A DNA stretch of 64,000 nucleotides from NCBI GenBank assembly GCA_900544875.1, contig UQWS01000007.1:36774-100773 (forward strand), given 5' to 3'. Both the position numbers and the translations under genes were made by a program. The notes under the pieces were generated by a model. It saw only the letters and a list, made by a program, of their open reading frames with translations, was not told the DNA's origin and made no database searches. The DNA comes from an uncultured Collinsella sp. (GTDB taxonomy: Bacteria; Actinomycetota; Coriobacteriia; Coriobacteriales; Coriobacteriaceae). This document shows positions 1 through 8,691 of the stretch, piece by piece (the stretch's first letter is position 1; each line of letters starts with the position of its first letter).

Positions 1-255
1 GACGTCGGTCGGATCCATACCGCAGATGGCAGCGTAGCCACCCAGCAGCAGCGGGGTCACGCCAAACTTGGTTCCAATGCGACGCGACGTGTAATGGATG
101 TCAAAGCGGCACGGCAGGCCCAAAAAGAACTCGGTCACACGGACGCCGCAGGCACGAGCCGCCAAAAAGTGGCCGCCCTCGTGCAAAAACACGAGGACGG
201 AAAGCATCAGCAGGCCCCAAAAGACCGATGAGAGAACGCTCAGAACAGTATCCAT
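1..255 (-). CDS. rseP: Site-2 family M50 zinc metalloprotease, N-terminal part only
   Basis: Membrane-embedded protease that cuts transmembrane substrates such as anti-sigma factors. The 85 visible codons begin at the ATG at 255 and run off the window edge, so only the N-terminus is present. The first transmembrane segment is followed by HEGGH at residues 25-29, the HExxH zinc motif of the M50 family, placed as usual at the end of helix one. It lies 25 bp downstream of dxr in the same direction; cdsA-dxr-rseP is a common order in bacteria. Orthologue naming (RseP/RasP) rests on this order and the motif; the PDZ domain and second active-site motif are outside the window. Confidence 0.85.
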   Translation of the reverse strand, partial: MDTVLSVLSSVFWGLLMLSVLVFLHEGGHFLAARACGVRVTEFFLGLPCRFDIHYTSRRIGTKFGVTPLLLGGYAAICGMDPTDV

Positions 256-280
256 AAAACGAAAAAGCAATCCTTATGGG

Positions 281-1468
281 TTAGGAACGGGTTGCGACGA
301 GCACCTGCGCAGCCTTTTCACGCGCCCACGCATCGATGTCGCGAAGCTGCTCAAACGAATCGACCGCATGCATATCGTGAGCATCCATGCAGGATTCCAC
401 AATGCGATCGATATCGGTAAAGCTGCAGCCATCGTGCAGGAAGGCATCGACGGCAACCTCGTTGGCGGCATTGAGCACGCACGGCATGGTGCCACCCGTC
501 TTGCCGGCACGCTCGGCCAGTGCCAGACAGCGGAAGGTATCCATGTCGGCAGCATCAAACGTGAGCTGCCCCAGCTCGCGAAAATCGATACGAGGCGCCG
601 GGGTATCCCAACGCTCGGGATACGAGAACGCGAACTGGATGGGAATACGCATGTCGGAAGCACCGAGATGCGCCATCACGGAGCCGTCGGCGAACTCGAC
701 CATAGAGTGAATCTTAGACTGACGCTGCACGACCACGTTAATGAAATCGAGGTCGCAGTTAAACAGATGCATGGCCTCAATGCGCTCCAGACCCTTGTTC
801 ATGAGGGTGGCGGAGTCAATGGTGATCTTGGCACCCATGGCCCACGTGGGATGTGCGAGGGCGTCGACACGCGTCACGCGATCGAGCTCGTCGCGCGTGC
901 GGCCAAAGAACGGACCGCCCGAGCAGGTAAGCCAAATACAATGAGCCTCACGCGGGTTCTCCCCCAGATAGCACTGGTAGATGGCGGAGTGCTCAGAGTC
1001 GACTGGAATAAGCTGGCCCGGTTGCGCCAACGGCATAAGCAAGTCGCCACCGACGACGAGGGACTCCTTGTTGGCAAGGGCAAGGCGCTTATTCGAGGTC
1101 AAGGCCGCATGGCTCGCCTCGAGACCGGCGGCGCCCACAATAGCGACGAGCACGCAGTCGACATCGTCGCGACGCGCGAGCTCGCAAACCGCCTGCGCAC
1201 CAACGCCGAGCTTCGTTCCCTCGGGCAACTCCTGCAGCACGGCGTCATCACCATGAGCGACATCGGCCACGGCAACCGCCGGAACCGAGAACTCGCGGGC
1301 AGCGGCAACGAGATCCGAGGTGCTGGAATTAACGGACAGCGCCGTCACCTGTAGTCGATCGGCATGCTGACGGCACACATCGAGTGCCTGGGTGCCGATA
1401 GAGCCCGTACAACCCAGGATGGCAACACGGAGGCGTCCATCGGGGCCATACGTCGTCTGGAATGACAT
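281..1468 (-). CDS. dxr: 1-deoxy-D-xylulose 5-phosphate reductoisomerase
   Basis: Converts DXP to 2-C-methyl-D-erythritol 4-phosphate with NADPH, the committed step of the MEP isoprenoid pathway in the cytosol. The 395-residue protein is of normal family length. The NADPH Rossmann motif GCTGSIG is at residues 19-25, NKESLV at 133-138, and the metal-binding PVDSEHSA at 155-162. Its ATG overlaps the cdsA stop by one base (TAATG), with GGAGG upstream, so the two are translationally coupled. Together with uppS two genes upstream it supplies the lipid carrier for the cell wall. Confidence 0.97.
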   Translation of the reverse strand: MSFQTTYGPDGRLRVAILGCTGSIGTQALDVCRQHADRLQVTALSVNSSTSDLVAAAREFSVPAVAVADVAHGDDAVLQELPEGTKLGVGAQAVCELARRDDVDCVLVAIVGAAGLEASHAALTSNKRLALANKESLVVGGDLLMPLAQPGQLIPVDSEHSAIYQCYLGENPREAHCIWLTCSGGPFFGRTRDELDRVTRVDALAHPTWAMGAKITIDSATLMNKGLERIEAMHLFNCDLDFINVVVQRQSKIHSMVEFADGSVMAHLGASDMRIPIQFAFSYPERWDTPAPRIDFRELGQLTFDAADMDTFRCLALAERAGKTGGTMPCVLNAANEVAVDAFLHDGCSFTDIDRIVESCMDAHDMHAVDSFEQLRDIDAWAREKAAQVLVATRS

Positions 1469-2382
1469 TACAGCACGCCTCCGATCATCAAAAGCAGCTG
1501 CGCGGTAATGCAGCCAAAGATAAGCGAGTCGCTACGGTCGAGCATGCCGCCATGGCCCGGGATAAGGTTGCCGGAATCCTTGACGCCCACACCGCGCTTG
1601 ATGCGTGACTCGATAAGGTCGCCGATAACGCCTAGGACGGACACGACCACGCCGCACAGCAGCGCATAGGGCAGGCTGAGCTTGTAGAAGTGCGTCGCCC
1701 ACAGGATGAGCCAAATCAAAACCGAGCCCAGGATGCCACCGGCAAACCCCTCCCAGCTTTTTTTGGGAGAGATCTTGGGGACCATCTTGTGCTTGCCGAT
1801 ACGGCTGCCCACGATGTAGGCAAACGAATCGGAGACCCAAAGGGACGCGCAAACGCCCACCGAAAGCAGGGCGCCGGCAAAACCGGGCACGGCATCGCGC
1901 AGCAGCACGATAGCCGACAGCATAAAGCCAGTGTAGATTGGACCCATGAGCGTCACGGCCACATCGGAGATGCGGGTACGCGGCGACCAGACATACCAAA
2001 TGCCCACAGCGAGCATCAGGGCAAAAAGCAGGGCATTCAGCAACATCGAATCGCCCAACGCCGACAGCGGAAAGAGTACGGCGGCAGCGATACCCATGCG
2101 CTCGTTAGCCATCTTGCCATCGAGCCTCGTCATACGGAAAAACTCATAGCAGCACAGACCGCTCATGACAGAAACAAAGATGGCCGTGGGCACGATACCC
2201 AAAACCAGGCACAGGATAAAGACAACGGCATAAACGATACCGGCGGCGGCACGGGTAATAAAGCCCGCAAGCCAAGAACCGGTGCCGCTCTTTGCTGCAG
2301 GTGCTCCCGCAGCGGCAGCCTTGCGCGCAGGCGCCGCGGAAACTGGCGTCTTGGGAGCAGATCCCTTGGGACGATCGGACAC
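1468..2382 (-). CDS. cdsA: Phosphatidate cytidylyltransferase (CDP-diacylglycerol synthase)
   Basis: Integral membrane enzyme that makes CDP-diacylglycerol from phosphatidate and CTP, the precursor of all phospholipids. The family signature (S-x2-KR-x4-KD...HGG-x-LDR) is at residues 259-283, beginning SRIKR and ending GHGGMLDR. Multiple hydrophobic helices follow a roughly 40-residue Ala/Pro/Lys-rich cytoplasmic N-terminus that is longer than in E. coli. The start is GTG at 2382, preceded by GAGGAGG; uppS ends three bases upstream. Confidence 0.95.
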   Translation of the reverse strand: MSDRPKGSAPKTPVSAAPARKAAAAGAPAAKSGTGSWLAGFITRAAAGIVYAVVFILCLVLGIVPTAIFVSVMSGLCCYEFFRMTRLDGKMANERMGIAAAVLFPLSALGDSMLLNALLFALMLAVGIWYVWSPRTRISDVAVTLMGPIYTGFMLSAIVLLRDAVPGFAGALLSVGVCASLWVSDSFAYIVGSRIGKHKMVPKISPKKSWEGFAGGILGSVLIWLILWATHFYKLSLPYALLCGVVVSVLGVIGDLIESRIKRGVGVKDSGNLIPGHGGMLDRSDSLIFGCITAQLLLMIGGVL

Positions 2383-2384
2383 GA

Positions 2385-3179
2385 TTAAGCCTCCTCGGTC
2401 TTGCTCAGTCCGCCAAACCTACGGTCACGGCCCTGATAGGCCAAAATGGCGTCGACAAGGCCCCAACGATCAAAGTCGGGCCAATAGGTATCGGTGACGT
2501 AGAACTCGGAATAAGCCACCTGCCACAGCAGATAGTTCGAAAGGCGCAGCTCACCAGAGGTGCGAATCACAAGCTCGGGATCGGGAAGACCGGCGGTATA
2601 GAGGTGGGAAGCCACCATGTCGTCATCAATCGCGGCAGGATCGATCTTACCGGCGGCAGCGTCGAATGCGATCTGACGGACAGCGCGGGTAATCTCGGCA
2701 CGCGCGCCGTAGTTGACGGCAAGCGCCAGCGTCATACCAGTGTGATCGGCGCACTCGGCAAGACCGCGTTCAAAAACGTCACGGGTCTTCTTGGGCAGCG
2801 CGGAAATGTCACCCAAAAAGACGACGCGCACGTTTTCGCGCTTCAGAAGCGGCAGCTCGTCGATAAACGTCTTGGCAAACAGATGCATCAAGACGTTGAC
2901 CTCATGCTGCGGGCGGTTCCAGTTTTCGGTAGAAAACGCATAGGCAGAAAGCACGTCGACGCCCAAACGCACGCAGGCAGTAATGATCTCGCGAAAGGAG
3001 ACGATACCCGCCTTGTGGCCCTCAGTGCGTGCAAGACCGCGCGACGTGGCCCAACGACCGTTGCCGTCCATGATGCACGAGATATGGTGCGGAATGTTAT
3101 TGAGGTCAAGGTCGGAAAAACCGACGCCCGTAGGGGCGTCGGCAAAGTACTCGACCAGTTTATGCTCGTCGTATTGCAC
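2385..3179 (-). CDS. uppS: Isoprenyl transferase (undecaprenyl diphosphate synthase type)
   Basis: Cis-prenyltransferase that elongates farnesyl diphosphate with isopentenyl diphosphate to make the C55 carrier for peptidoglycan and surface glycans. MDGNGRWA at residues 37-44 contains the catalytic Asp (38), and RTSGELRLSN near residue 215 is the second signature. 264 residues, the usual length. The start is GTG at 3179 with GGAG seven bases upstream, one base after the frr stop. Chain length of the product cannot be read from sequence alone. Confidence 0.95.
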   Translation of the reverse strand: MQYDEHKLVEYFADAPTGVGFSDLDLNNIPHHISCIMDGNGRWATSRGLARTEGHKAGIVSFREIITACVRLGVDVLSAYAFSTENWNRPQHEVNVLMHLFAKTFIDELPLLKRENVRVVFLGDISALPKKTRDVFERGLAECADHTGMTLALAVNYGARAEITRAVRQIAFDAAAGKIDPAAIDDDMVASHLYTAGLPDPELVIRTSGELRLSNYLLWQVAYSEFYVTDTYWPDFDRWGLVDAILAYQGRDRRFGGLSKTEEA

Positions 3180-3180
3180 C

Positions 3181-3717
3181 TTAGATCTCCATGACCTCGG
3201 CTTCTTTTTCCTTCAGAAGCTCCTCGACCTTGGCGACATACTCATCGGTGTGCTTCTGGACCTTGGCCTGCTCGCGACGGACATCGTCCTCGGTGAGCTC
3301 CTCATCGCGCTCGAGCTTGTTGTTGAAGTCGCGACGGATGTTACGGATAGACACCTTGGCCTGCTCAGCGTACTCGCGGCACTCCTTGACGAGCTCGCGA
3401 CGGCGCTCCTCGGTGGGAGCCGGGAACGGCAGACGCACGACGGTGCCATCGGAGTTGGGGGTAATACCCAGATCGGAAGCGCCGATGGCCTTGACGATAG
3501 CGTTGATGAGTGCCTTGTCCCACGGCTCGATGAGCAGCATGTGGGCCTCGGGGGTCTTGACGGCGGCAACCTGCGTGACCGGCGTGGGGACACCGTAATA
3601 ATCGACGGTGATGTCGGACAGAATGTTGGCGTTGGCACGACCGGTACGGACCTTGGAGAAGTTATGCTTGAGGGACTCGAGCGACTTGTCCATATGGGCG
3701 GTGATGTTCTCTGCCAT
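3181..3717 (-). CDS. frr: Ribosome recycling factor
   Basis: Splits the post-termination ribosome together with EF-G. The 178-residue protein starts MAENITAHMDKSLESL and carries the characteristic KVRTGRAN stretch near residue 22 and a long helical second half with RNIRRDFNN. Start ATG at 3717 with AGGAGG upstream; only two bases separate it from the pyrH stop. pyrH-frr-uppS-cdsA is a widely conserved operon. Confidence 0.97.
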   Translation of the reverse strand: MAENITAHMDKSLESLKHNFSKVRTGRANANILSDITVDYYGVPTPVTQVAAVKTPEAHMLLIEPWDKALINAIVKAIGASDLGITPNSDGTVVRLPFPAPTEERRRELVKECREYAEQAKVSIRNIRRDFNNKLERDEELTEDDVRREQAKVQKHTDEYVAKVEELLKEKEAEVMEI

Positions 3718-3719
3718 GC

Positions 3720-4442
3720 TTAATCCTCCTGATAGACGAGCGTGCCGACGGGCTCACCCGCGAGCGCGCGCTTGACGGTGTCCTCGCCATCGATGTTGAG
3801 GACCAAAATCGGCATACGGTTATCCTGGCACAGTGCCGTAGCCGTGGAATCCATAACCTGCAGACCGCGGACGAGAACCTCGTGATAGGTAATCTTGTCA
3901 AAACGGACGGCATCGGCGCACTTGACGGGATCCTTGTCGTAGATGCCGTCAACCTTGGTGGCTTTAATCAGAATCTCGGCGCCGATCTCGCACGCACGAA
4001 GAGCCGCGGCGGTGTCGGTCGTAAAGTACGGATTGCCCGAACCGGCAGCGAAGATGACGACGTTGCCCTTGGACAGATGGTTGATAGCGCGGCGACGAAT
4101 ATAGGGCTCGCAGATCTCGTTCATCTGGATAGCGCTCATCACGCGGCAGGGAACATCGTTGTGCTCGAAGGCATCCTGCAGGGCGAGCGCGTTCATAACG
4201 GTTGCCAGCATGCCCATGTAGTCGGCCTGAGCACGCTCCATGCCACCGGCAGCGCCTGCCATGCCGCGGAAAATATTGCCGCCGCCGACAACGACGCCGA
4301 CCTCGTGGCCAACGGCGAGCAGCTCCTTGACCTGCTTGGCAAGATGGTCGGTAACCTTGGGGTCAATGCCATATTGGCCGTCGCCCATCAGTGCTTCGCC
4401 GGAAAGCTTAAGAAGCACGCGTTTATATCGGATGTCGGACAA
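3720..4442 (-). CDS. pyrH: UMP kinase
   Basis: Phosphorylates UMP to UDP with ATP; bacterial type of the amino-acid-kinase fold, usually a hexamer controlled by GTP and UTP. 240 residues with the KLSGEAL motif at 12-18 and a glycine-rich GGGNIFRG near residue 53. The start is TTG at 4442, placed six bases after AAAGGAGG; no better start exists. First gene of the frr-uppS-cdsA-dxr-rseP unit; it follows the tsf terminator, so it probably has its own promoter in the 60 bp upstream, which I could not assign. Confidence 0.96.
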   Translation of the reverse strand: MSDIRYKRVLLKLSGEALMGDGQYGIDPKVTDHLAKQVKELLAVGHEVGVVVGGGNIFRGMAGAAGGMERAQADYMGMLATVMNALALQDAFEHNDVPCRVMSAIQMNEICEPYIRRRAINHLSKGNVVIFAAGSGNPYFTTDTAAALRACEIGAEILIKATKVDGIYDKDPVKCADAVRFDKITYHEVLVRGLQVMDSTATALCQDNRMPILVLNIDGEDTVKRALAGEPVGTLVYQED

Positions 4443-4501
4443 AGCGATCCTCCTTTAATTAGACTCTCAATATGATATCAAAGGCTTAACGGGGAGCCAT
4501 G

Positions 4502-4536
4502 AAAAAGCAGGCTGTGAGTAAAACCCACAGCCTGCT
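4502..4536 (-). terminator. Intrinsic terminator after tsf
   Basis: An 11-bp perfect stem (4506-4516 with 4526-4536) and 9-base loop, followed on the minus strand by a run of T (4502-4506). It lies 23 bp after the tsf stop and ends the rpsB-tsf transcript. Confidence 0.9.
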
Positions 4537-4559
4537 CATTACCAGCTACAAGAGCTTAT

Positions 4560-5429
4560 TTACTCGCCACGGACCAGACGGTCGAAGGCAACGACGGTAA
4601 TGGTGTCGCCAAGCTCCTTGGAGACCTGCTCAGCGTACTTCTTGATGGTGAGGGAGCTGTCCTTGATGAACTCCTGCTCGGTGAGCACGGACTGCTTGTA
4701 GAACTTCTCCAGACGGCCGACAGCCATCTTCTCCTGGATAGCCTCGGGCTTGCCGGACTCGGCAGCCTGAGCCATGTAGATCTGCTTCTCGTGCTCGACG
4801 GTCTCGGCCGGAACCTGATCGCGGGTAGCGCAGATCGGGGCGACGGCGGCAACCTGAAGGGCAACGTCGTGAGCGAAGGTCTTGAAGGACTCAGCCTGAG
4901 CAGTCTCGGCCTTCTCGAAAGCAAACTCGACGAGGACGCCGATCTTACCACCCATGTGGATGTAAGAAGCGAGCGCGCCGTTCTCGGCCTTGCGGGCGGC
5001 GAAGCGGGAAATCTTCATGTTCTCGCCCATGATGTGAATCATCTCGGTGAGCTCGGAGGAAACGGTCTCCTCGCCCATCGGCTTCTCGAGCAGAGCGTCG
5101 ACGTCAGCAGGCTCGGTGGTAGCGACAACCTCAGCGACCTTAGAAGCAAAGCCGGTGAACTTGGCGTTGGAGCCAACGAAGTCGGTCTCGCAGGAGAGCT
5201 CGAGCAGAGCGCCGGTCTTGCCATCCTCGGAGACGAACGCGGCTACAGCGCCCTCGTTGGTCTCGCGGCCAGCCTTCTTGGCAGCCTTGGCAAGGCCGTT
5301 CTTACGCAGAACGTCGACAGCGGCGTCCATGTCGCCGTCAGCCTCGACGAGAGCCTTCTTGCACTCCATCATCGGAGAGTCGGTCATCTCGCGGAGCTGC
5401 TTGACCATAGCGGCGGTAATCTGGGCCAT
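4560..5429 (-). CDS. tsf: Elongation factor Ts
   Basis: Nucleotide exchange factor that regenerates EF-Tu-GTP. 289 residues from ATG 5429 (MAQITAAMVK). The N-terminal UBA-like domain contains TDSPMMECKKAL, and the core has the CETDFV motif that contacts EF-Tu. A longer reading frame begins at 5444, but AAAGGAACC at 5433-5441 is correctly spaced only for 5429. Cotranscribed with rpsB, the standard pairing. Confidence 0.97.
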   Translation of the reverse strand: MAQITAAMVKQLREMTDSPMMECKKALVEADGDMDAAVDVLRKNGLAKAAKKAGRETNEGAVAAFVSEDGKTGALLELSCETDFVGSNAKFTGFASKVAEVVATTEPADVDALLEKPMGEETVSSELTEMIHIMGENMKISRFAARKAENGALASYIHMGGKIGVLVEFAFEKAETAQAESFKTFAHDVALQVAAVAPICATRDQVPAETVEHEKQIYMAQAAESGKPEAIQEKMAVGRLEKFYKQSVLTEQEFIKDSSLTIKKYAEQVSKELGDTITVVAFDRLVRGE

Positions 5430-5474
5430 TGTGGTTCCTTTCAAAGAGATGAAAAAGAATTAACTAAGACTGAT

Positions 5475-6203
5475 TTACTCGGCCTTGGGCTCAGCGGCCA
5501 TCTCGGCCTCGGAGACCTGCTCCTTGCCGGAGCCAGCGAGGCAGGCGTCAGCCATGAGCTCGCACATAAGGGTGACAGCAGAGATAGCGTCATCGTTGCA
5601 GGGGATGCCGTACTCGACCTCGTCGGGATCGGAGTTGGTGTCGATCAGAGCGACGACGGGGATGTTCAGGCGCTGAGCCTCCTTGATGGCGTTCTCCTCG
5701 CGCTTGGTGTCGATGACGAAGAGAGCCTGGGGCAGACCCTTCATGTCGCGGGCGCCACCGAGGTTGGTCTGGAGCTTGGTGAGCTCCTTGCCGAGCACAG
5801 CCTGCTCCTTCTTGGGGAGCACTGCCATGCGGCCGTCCTCGACCATGGCCTCGAGCTCCTCCATGCGGTTGATGCGGGAGCGGATGGTGACGAAGTTGGT
5901 CAACATACCACCGAGCCAACGCTGGTTGATGTAGGGCATATTGGCGCGCTCAGCAGCGTTCTTGACGGCCTCCTGAGCCTGCTTCTTGGTGCCGACGAAC
6001 AGCACGTTGCCACCCTTGGCGACGTTCTTGACGAAGGTGTAGGCCTGGTCGGCGTCGAGGATGGTCTGCTTGAGGTCGAGGATGTAGATGCCGTTGCGCT
6101 CACCGAAGATGAACGGCTTCATCTTGGGGTTCCAGCGACGGGTCTGGTGACCAAAGTGGCAGCCGGCCTCGAGCAGGGTGCGGATATTAATCTTGGTAGC
6201 CAT
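5475..6203 (-). CDS. rpsB: Ribosomal protein S2
   Basis: Small-subunit protein bound at the head-body junction near S1. 242 residues, starting [20 protein letters not shown], the strongly conserved S2 opening. The start ATG at 6203 follows AGGAGG. The C-terminus ends in an acidic Ala/Glu tail ([12 protein letters not shown]). First gene of the rpsB-tsf operon; S2 often represses its own operon, and there is a leader of about 135 nt here. Confidence 0.97.
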   Translation of the reverse strand: MATKINIRTLLEAGCHFGHQTRRWNPKMKPFIFGERNGIYILDLKQTILDADQAYTFVKNVAKGGNVLFVGTKKQAQEAVKNAAERANMPYINQRWLGGMLTNFVTIRSRINRMEELEAMVEDGRMAVLPKKEQAVLGKELTKLQTNLGGARDMKGLPQALFVIDTKREENAIKEAQRLNIPVVALIDTNSDPDEVEYGIPCNDDAISAVTLMCELMADACLAGSGKEQVSEAEMAAEPKAE

Positions 6204-6344
6204 GTTAAACCTCCTGTGGTTTGCCTCCGCGCGGGGTCATCCTCCAAAACCAACCCGGACATGTGCTACCAAAGCCCGGGCACCACGGTATGAAGTAGCC
6301 GCGCGTGCGTGATAAATACCTGTTGCCGTGAAGCAACCCGATGA

Positions 6345-6373
6345 ATGATAGCAGGAATGCATCTTCGTGCCAA
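6345..6373 (-). promoter_or_regulatory. Sigma-70-type promoter of rpsB-tsf
   Basis: On the minus strand TTGGCA (6368-6373), a 17-bp spacer, and TATCAT (6345-6350); each box matches five of six consensus bases. The predicted start is near 6338, giving a leader of about 135 nt before rpsB. Confidence 0.75.
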
Positions 6374-6374
6374 C

Positions 6375-6404
6375 CCGCAATCAAAACCACACACCTGATT
6401 GCGG
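6375..6404 (-). terminator. Hairpin after xerC
   Basis: A 9-bp perfect stem (6375-6383 with 6396-6404) just past the xerC stop and immediately upstream of the rpsB -35 box. There is no good T run after it, so it may be a weak or factor-assisted terminator insulating the rpsB promoter. Confidence 0.55.
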
Positions 6405-6422
6405 CACGGGACGTCCCAGCCA

Positions 6423-7343
6423 CTATTCGCCGCGGGGATGGGCTTGAGCCACGGCCCGCTTAAGCCGATCGGGCGTGAGGTGCGTGTAGATCTGCGTCGT
6501 GGACAGGCTCGCATGACCCAGCAGCTCTTGAACCGAGCGCAGGTCCGCACCGCCCTCGAGCAAGTCGGTCGCAAAGGTATGGCGCATCGCATGCGGGGCG
6601 ATGTCGGCCGGAATGCCGGCGAGCGTCGCCAGCGTATGGAACCGCCGCCTGAGCATGGCGGCACTCATGCGATTACCGCGCGCCGATATAAGCAGCGGAT
6701 GCGGCCCGGTAGCGGGGTCACGACGCTTTGCCTGAGCGAGCAACTCCGGCCGCCCCTCCTCAATATAGAGACGCGTCGCCTCGAGCGCACGACGATACAG
6801 AGGGACGATACGTTCTTTGCTCCCCTTGCCCCACAGGCGCAGCGTGCGTTCGGACCACGCAATGGACTCCACATTGAGTGCTGCGAGCTCAGAGATACGG
6901 GCGCCCGAGGCATAGAGCAGCTCGAGCATCGCCGCATCGCGCAGTCCCGCGGGTGTTGAGGTATCAGGCGTCTTGAGCAGCGCCTCCACCTGTTGGATCG
7001 TCAGCACACCGGGTAGATCACGCGGGAGCTTGGGCGATGCGATCGCCGAGACCACATCGCCCTCGACAATCCCCTCGGCAGCCATCCAGCGATAGAGAGA
7101 GCGAATGGCAGACAGGTGCGCCGCAAGGGTCCGAGCCGCCACCTGGCCACGCGACAGCTCGGCCAAATAGGAGCGAACGGTCCGCACGTCGGCGGCGCGA
7201 GCGTCGATGCCCTCGCGGTCGCACCACGCGGCGAAGCGCTCGAGCCGCGAGGCGTAGGCGGTTACCGTATTGGGGGCGAGTCCTTCGACGCGTGCAATGT
7301 AGGCAATGAACGAGTCGACGGCATCATACAGGTCAAAGGCTAT
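6423..7343 (-). CDS. xerC: Tyrosine recombinase XerC; start codon uncertain
   Basis: Resolves chromosome dimers at dif together with XerD. The catalytic domain has GARISEL with the first Arg, HAMRHTFATDLLEGG (H-x-x-R) and LGHASLSTTQIYTH with His and the nucleophile Tyr. The first conventional start in frame is GTG 7187, which would cut about 50 residues off the core-binding domain. The frame upstream is clearly coding (DSFIAYIARVEGLAPNT), and reaches ATA at 7343, where ATAG overlaps the trmFO stop and GGAGG lies nine bases upstream. I give the ATA-based extent (306 residues, the family length). A CTG at 7331 is another option. See findings. Confidence 0.85.
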   Translation of the reverse strand: MAFDLYDAVDSFIAYIARVEGLAPNTVTAYASRLERFAAWCDREGIDARAADVRTVRSYLAELSRGQVAARTLAAHLSAIRSLYRWMAAEGIVEGDVVSAIASPKLPRDLPGVLTIQQVEALLKTPDTSTPAGLRDAAMLELLYASGARISELAALNVESIAWSERTLRLWGKGSKERIVPLYRRALEATRLYIEEGRPELLAQAKRRDPATGPHPLLISARGNRMSAAMLRRRFHTLATLAGIPADIAPHAMRHTFATDLLEGGADLRSVQELLGHASLSTTQIYTHLTPDRLKRAVAQAHPRGE

Positions 7344-8677
7344 GACCTCTCGCCTCCAAACAGATCGGAGCGCGATTCCAGATAGGCATCCAGGGCCTTG
7401 AGGGCGCGATCCGCGTAGGCCTGGTAGCGGTCGCGCTTGCTGCGGCGCTTACCATCCTCGAGTGGCGGCACCAGGCCAAAGTTGACATGCATAGGCTGAT
7501 AGCCCACGGTGGCAGGATCGGTCGCATAGCCCACGAGCGCACCCAGGGCGCCCACACGCGGCAACTCGACGCCCGCGACACCGATAGCCTCGGCATAGGT
7601 ATTGAGCGCCGCGAGCAGACCGGTCGCCACGGCTTCCATGTACCCCTCGGTGCCGGTGATCTGACCGGCCAGGCGCACGCCGGTACCGGGCACGGCAAAG
7701 GTGCCATCGAGCACGTGCGGGGCGTCGACAAAGGTATTGCGGTGCATGACACCGTAGCGGAAGAACTCAGCGTTCTCCAGGCCCGGCACCATATGGAAGA
7801 CGCGCTTCTGCTCGCCAAAGGTCAGGTTTGTCTGGAAGCCCACCAGGTTATAGGCGGTCTTCTCCTTGTTCTCGGCACGCAGCTGAATCGCCGCCCAGGG
7901 GCGACGTCCGGTACGCGGGTCGGTGAGGCCGACGGGCTTCATGGCGCCAAAGCGAATGGCGTCCTTGCCGGTGCGTGCGACCTCCTCGGCAGGCTGGCAG
8001 GCCTGGAACAGATCGCCGCCCTCAAAGTCCTTAAGCACCACGCGGTCGGCCGTGGTAAGCGCCTCGATAAAGGCCTCGTACTCCTCCTTGTTGAGCGGGG
8101 CGTTGAGATAGTCGCCGCTCCCCTGCTCCTCGTAGCGCGACTGCGAGAACAGCACGTCCATATCGAGCGTGGAGGCATCGACGATCGGAGCCGCGGCATC
8201 GAAGAACGCAAGAGCGTCGCCACCGACGAGCTTCATGACCTCTTCGCTCAGCGCCGGCGAACACAGCGGGCCGGCGGCAATGACCACGTGACCCTCGGGA
8301 ATCTGCGTGACCTCGCCGTGAATGATCTCGATATTGGGTCGGGCGGCAACCTCGGCCTCGACAAGCTCGGAAAACTTGACGCGGTCGACCGCCAGGGCAC
8401 CGCCGGCGGGAACAGCCGCGCGATGGGCGCAATCGAGCAGGACTGAACCCATGCGCTCAAGCTCGGCCTTCAGCAAACCAGCCGCGGAATCCGGACGGGT
8501 CGACTTAAACGAATTGGAGCAGACGAGCTCTGCCAAGTGATCGGTATGGTGAGCCGGGGAGCTAACCTGGGGGCGCATCTCGCACAGCTTAACGGCAAAA
8601 CCGCGGTCTGCCAGCTGGATCGCGCATTCCGAACCCGCCAGACCGCCACCGATAACCGTCACCTGATCAAACAGCAT
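7340..8677 (-). CDS. trmFO: Methylenetetrahydrofolate-tRNA-(uracil54-C5) methyltransferase
   Basis: FAD enzyme that methylates U54 in the T loop of tRNA using methylenetetrahydrofolate. The FAD-binding motif VIGGGLAGSECA starts at about residue 7. 445 residues from ATG 8677, chosen over a TTG at 8683 because AAAGGTG is correctly placed for the ATG. The gene neighbour xerC (codV) follows it, as in Firmicutes (gid-codV order). Its last codons overlap the likely xerC start. Confidence 0.95.
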   Translation of the reverse strand: MLFDQVTVIGGGLAGSECAIQLADRGFAVKLCEMRPQVSSPAHHTDHLAELVCSNSFKSTRPDSAAGLLKAELERMGSVLLDCAHRAAVPAGGALAVDRVKFSELVEAEVAARPNIEIIHGEVTQIPEGHVVIAAGPLCSPALSEEVMKLVGGDALAFFDAAAPIVDASTLDMDVLFSQSRYEEQGSGDYLNAPLNKEEYEAFIEALTTADRVVLKDFEGGDLFQACQPAEEVARTGKDAIRFGAMKPVGLTDPRTGRRPWAAIQLRAENKEKTAYNLVGFQTNLTFGEQKRVFHMVPGLENAEFFRYGVMHRNTFVDAPHVLDGTFAVPGTGVRLAGQITGTEGYMEAVATGLLAALNTYAEAIGVAGVELPRVGALGALVGYATDPATVGYQPMHVNFGLVPPLEDGKRRSKRDRYQAYADRALKALDAYLESRSDLFGGERS

Positions 8678-8691
8678 CTGCAAACACCTTT

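Noticed and set aside
98..1354. 418-codon plus-strand frame opposite dxr and the rseP start
   Set aside because: Overlaps two recognised genes completely and resembles no family.
7324..7327. Tandem ATG ATG near 7327 as the xerC start
   Set aside because: They are in a different frame from XerC and reach a stop after about 20 codons.
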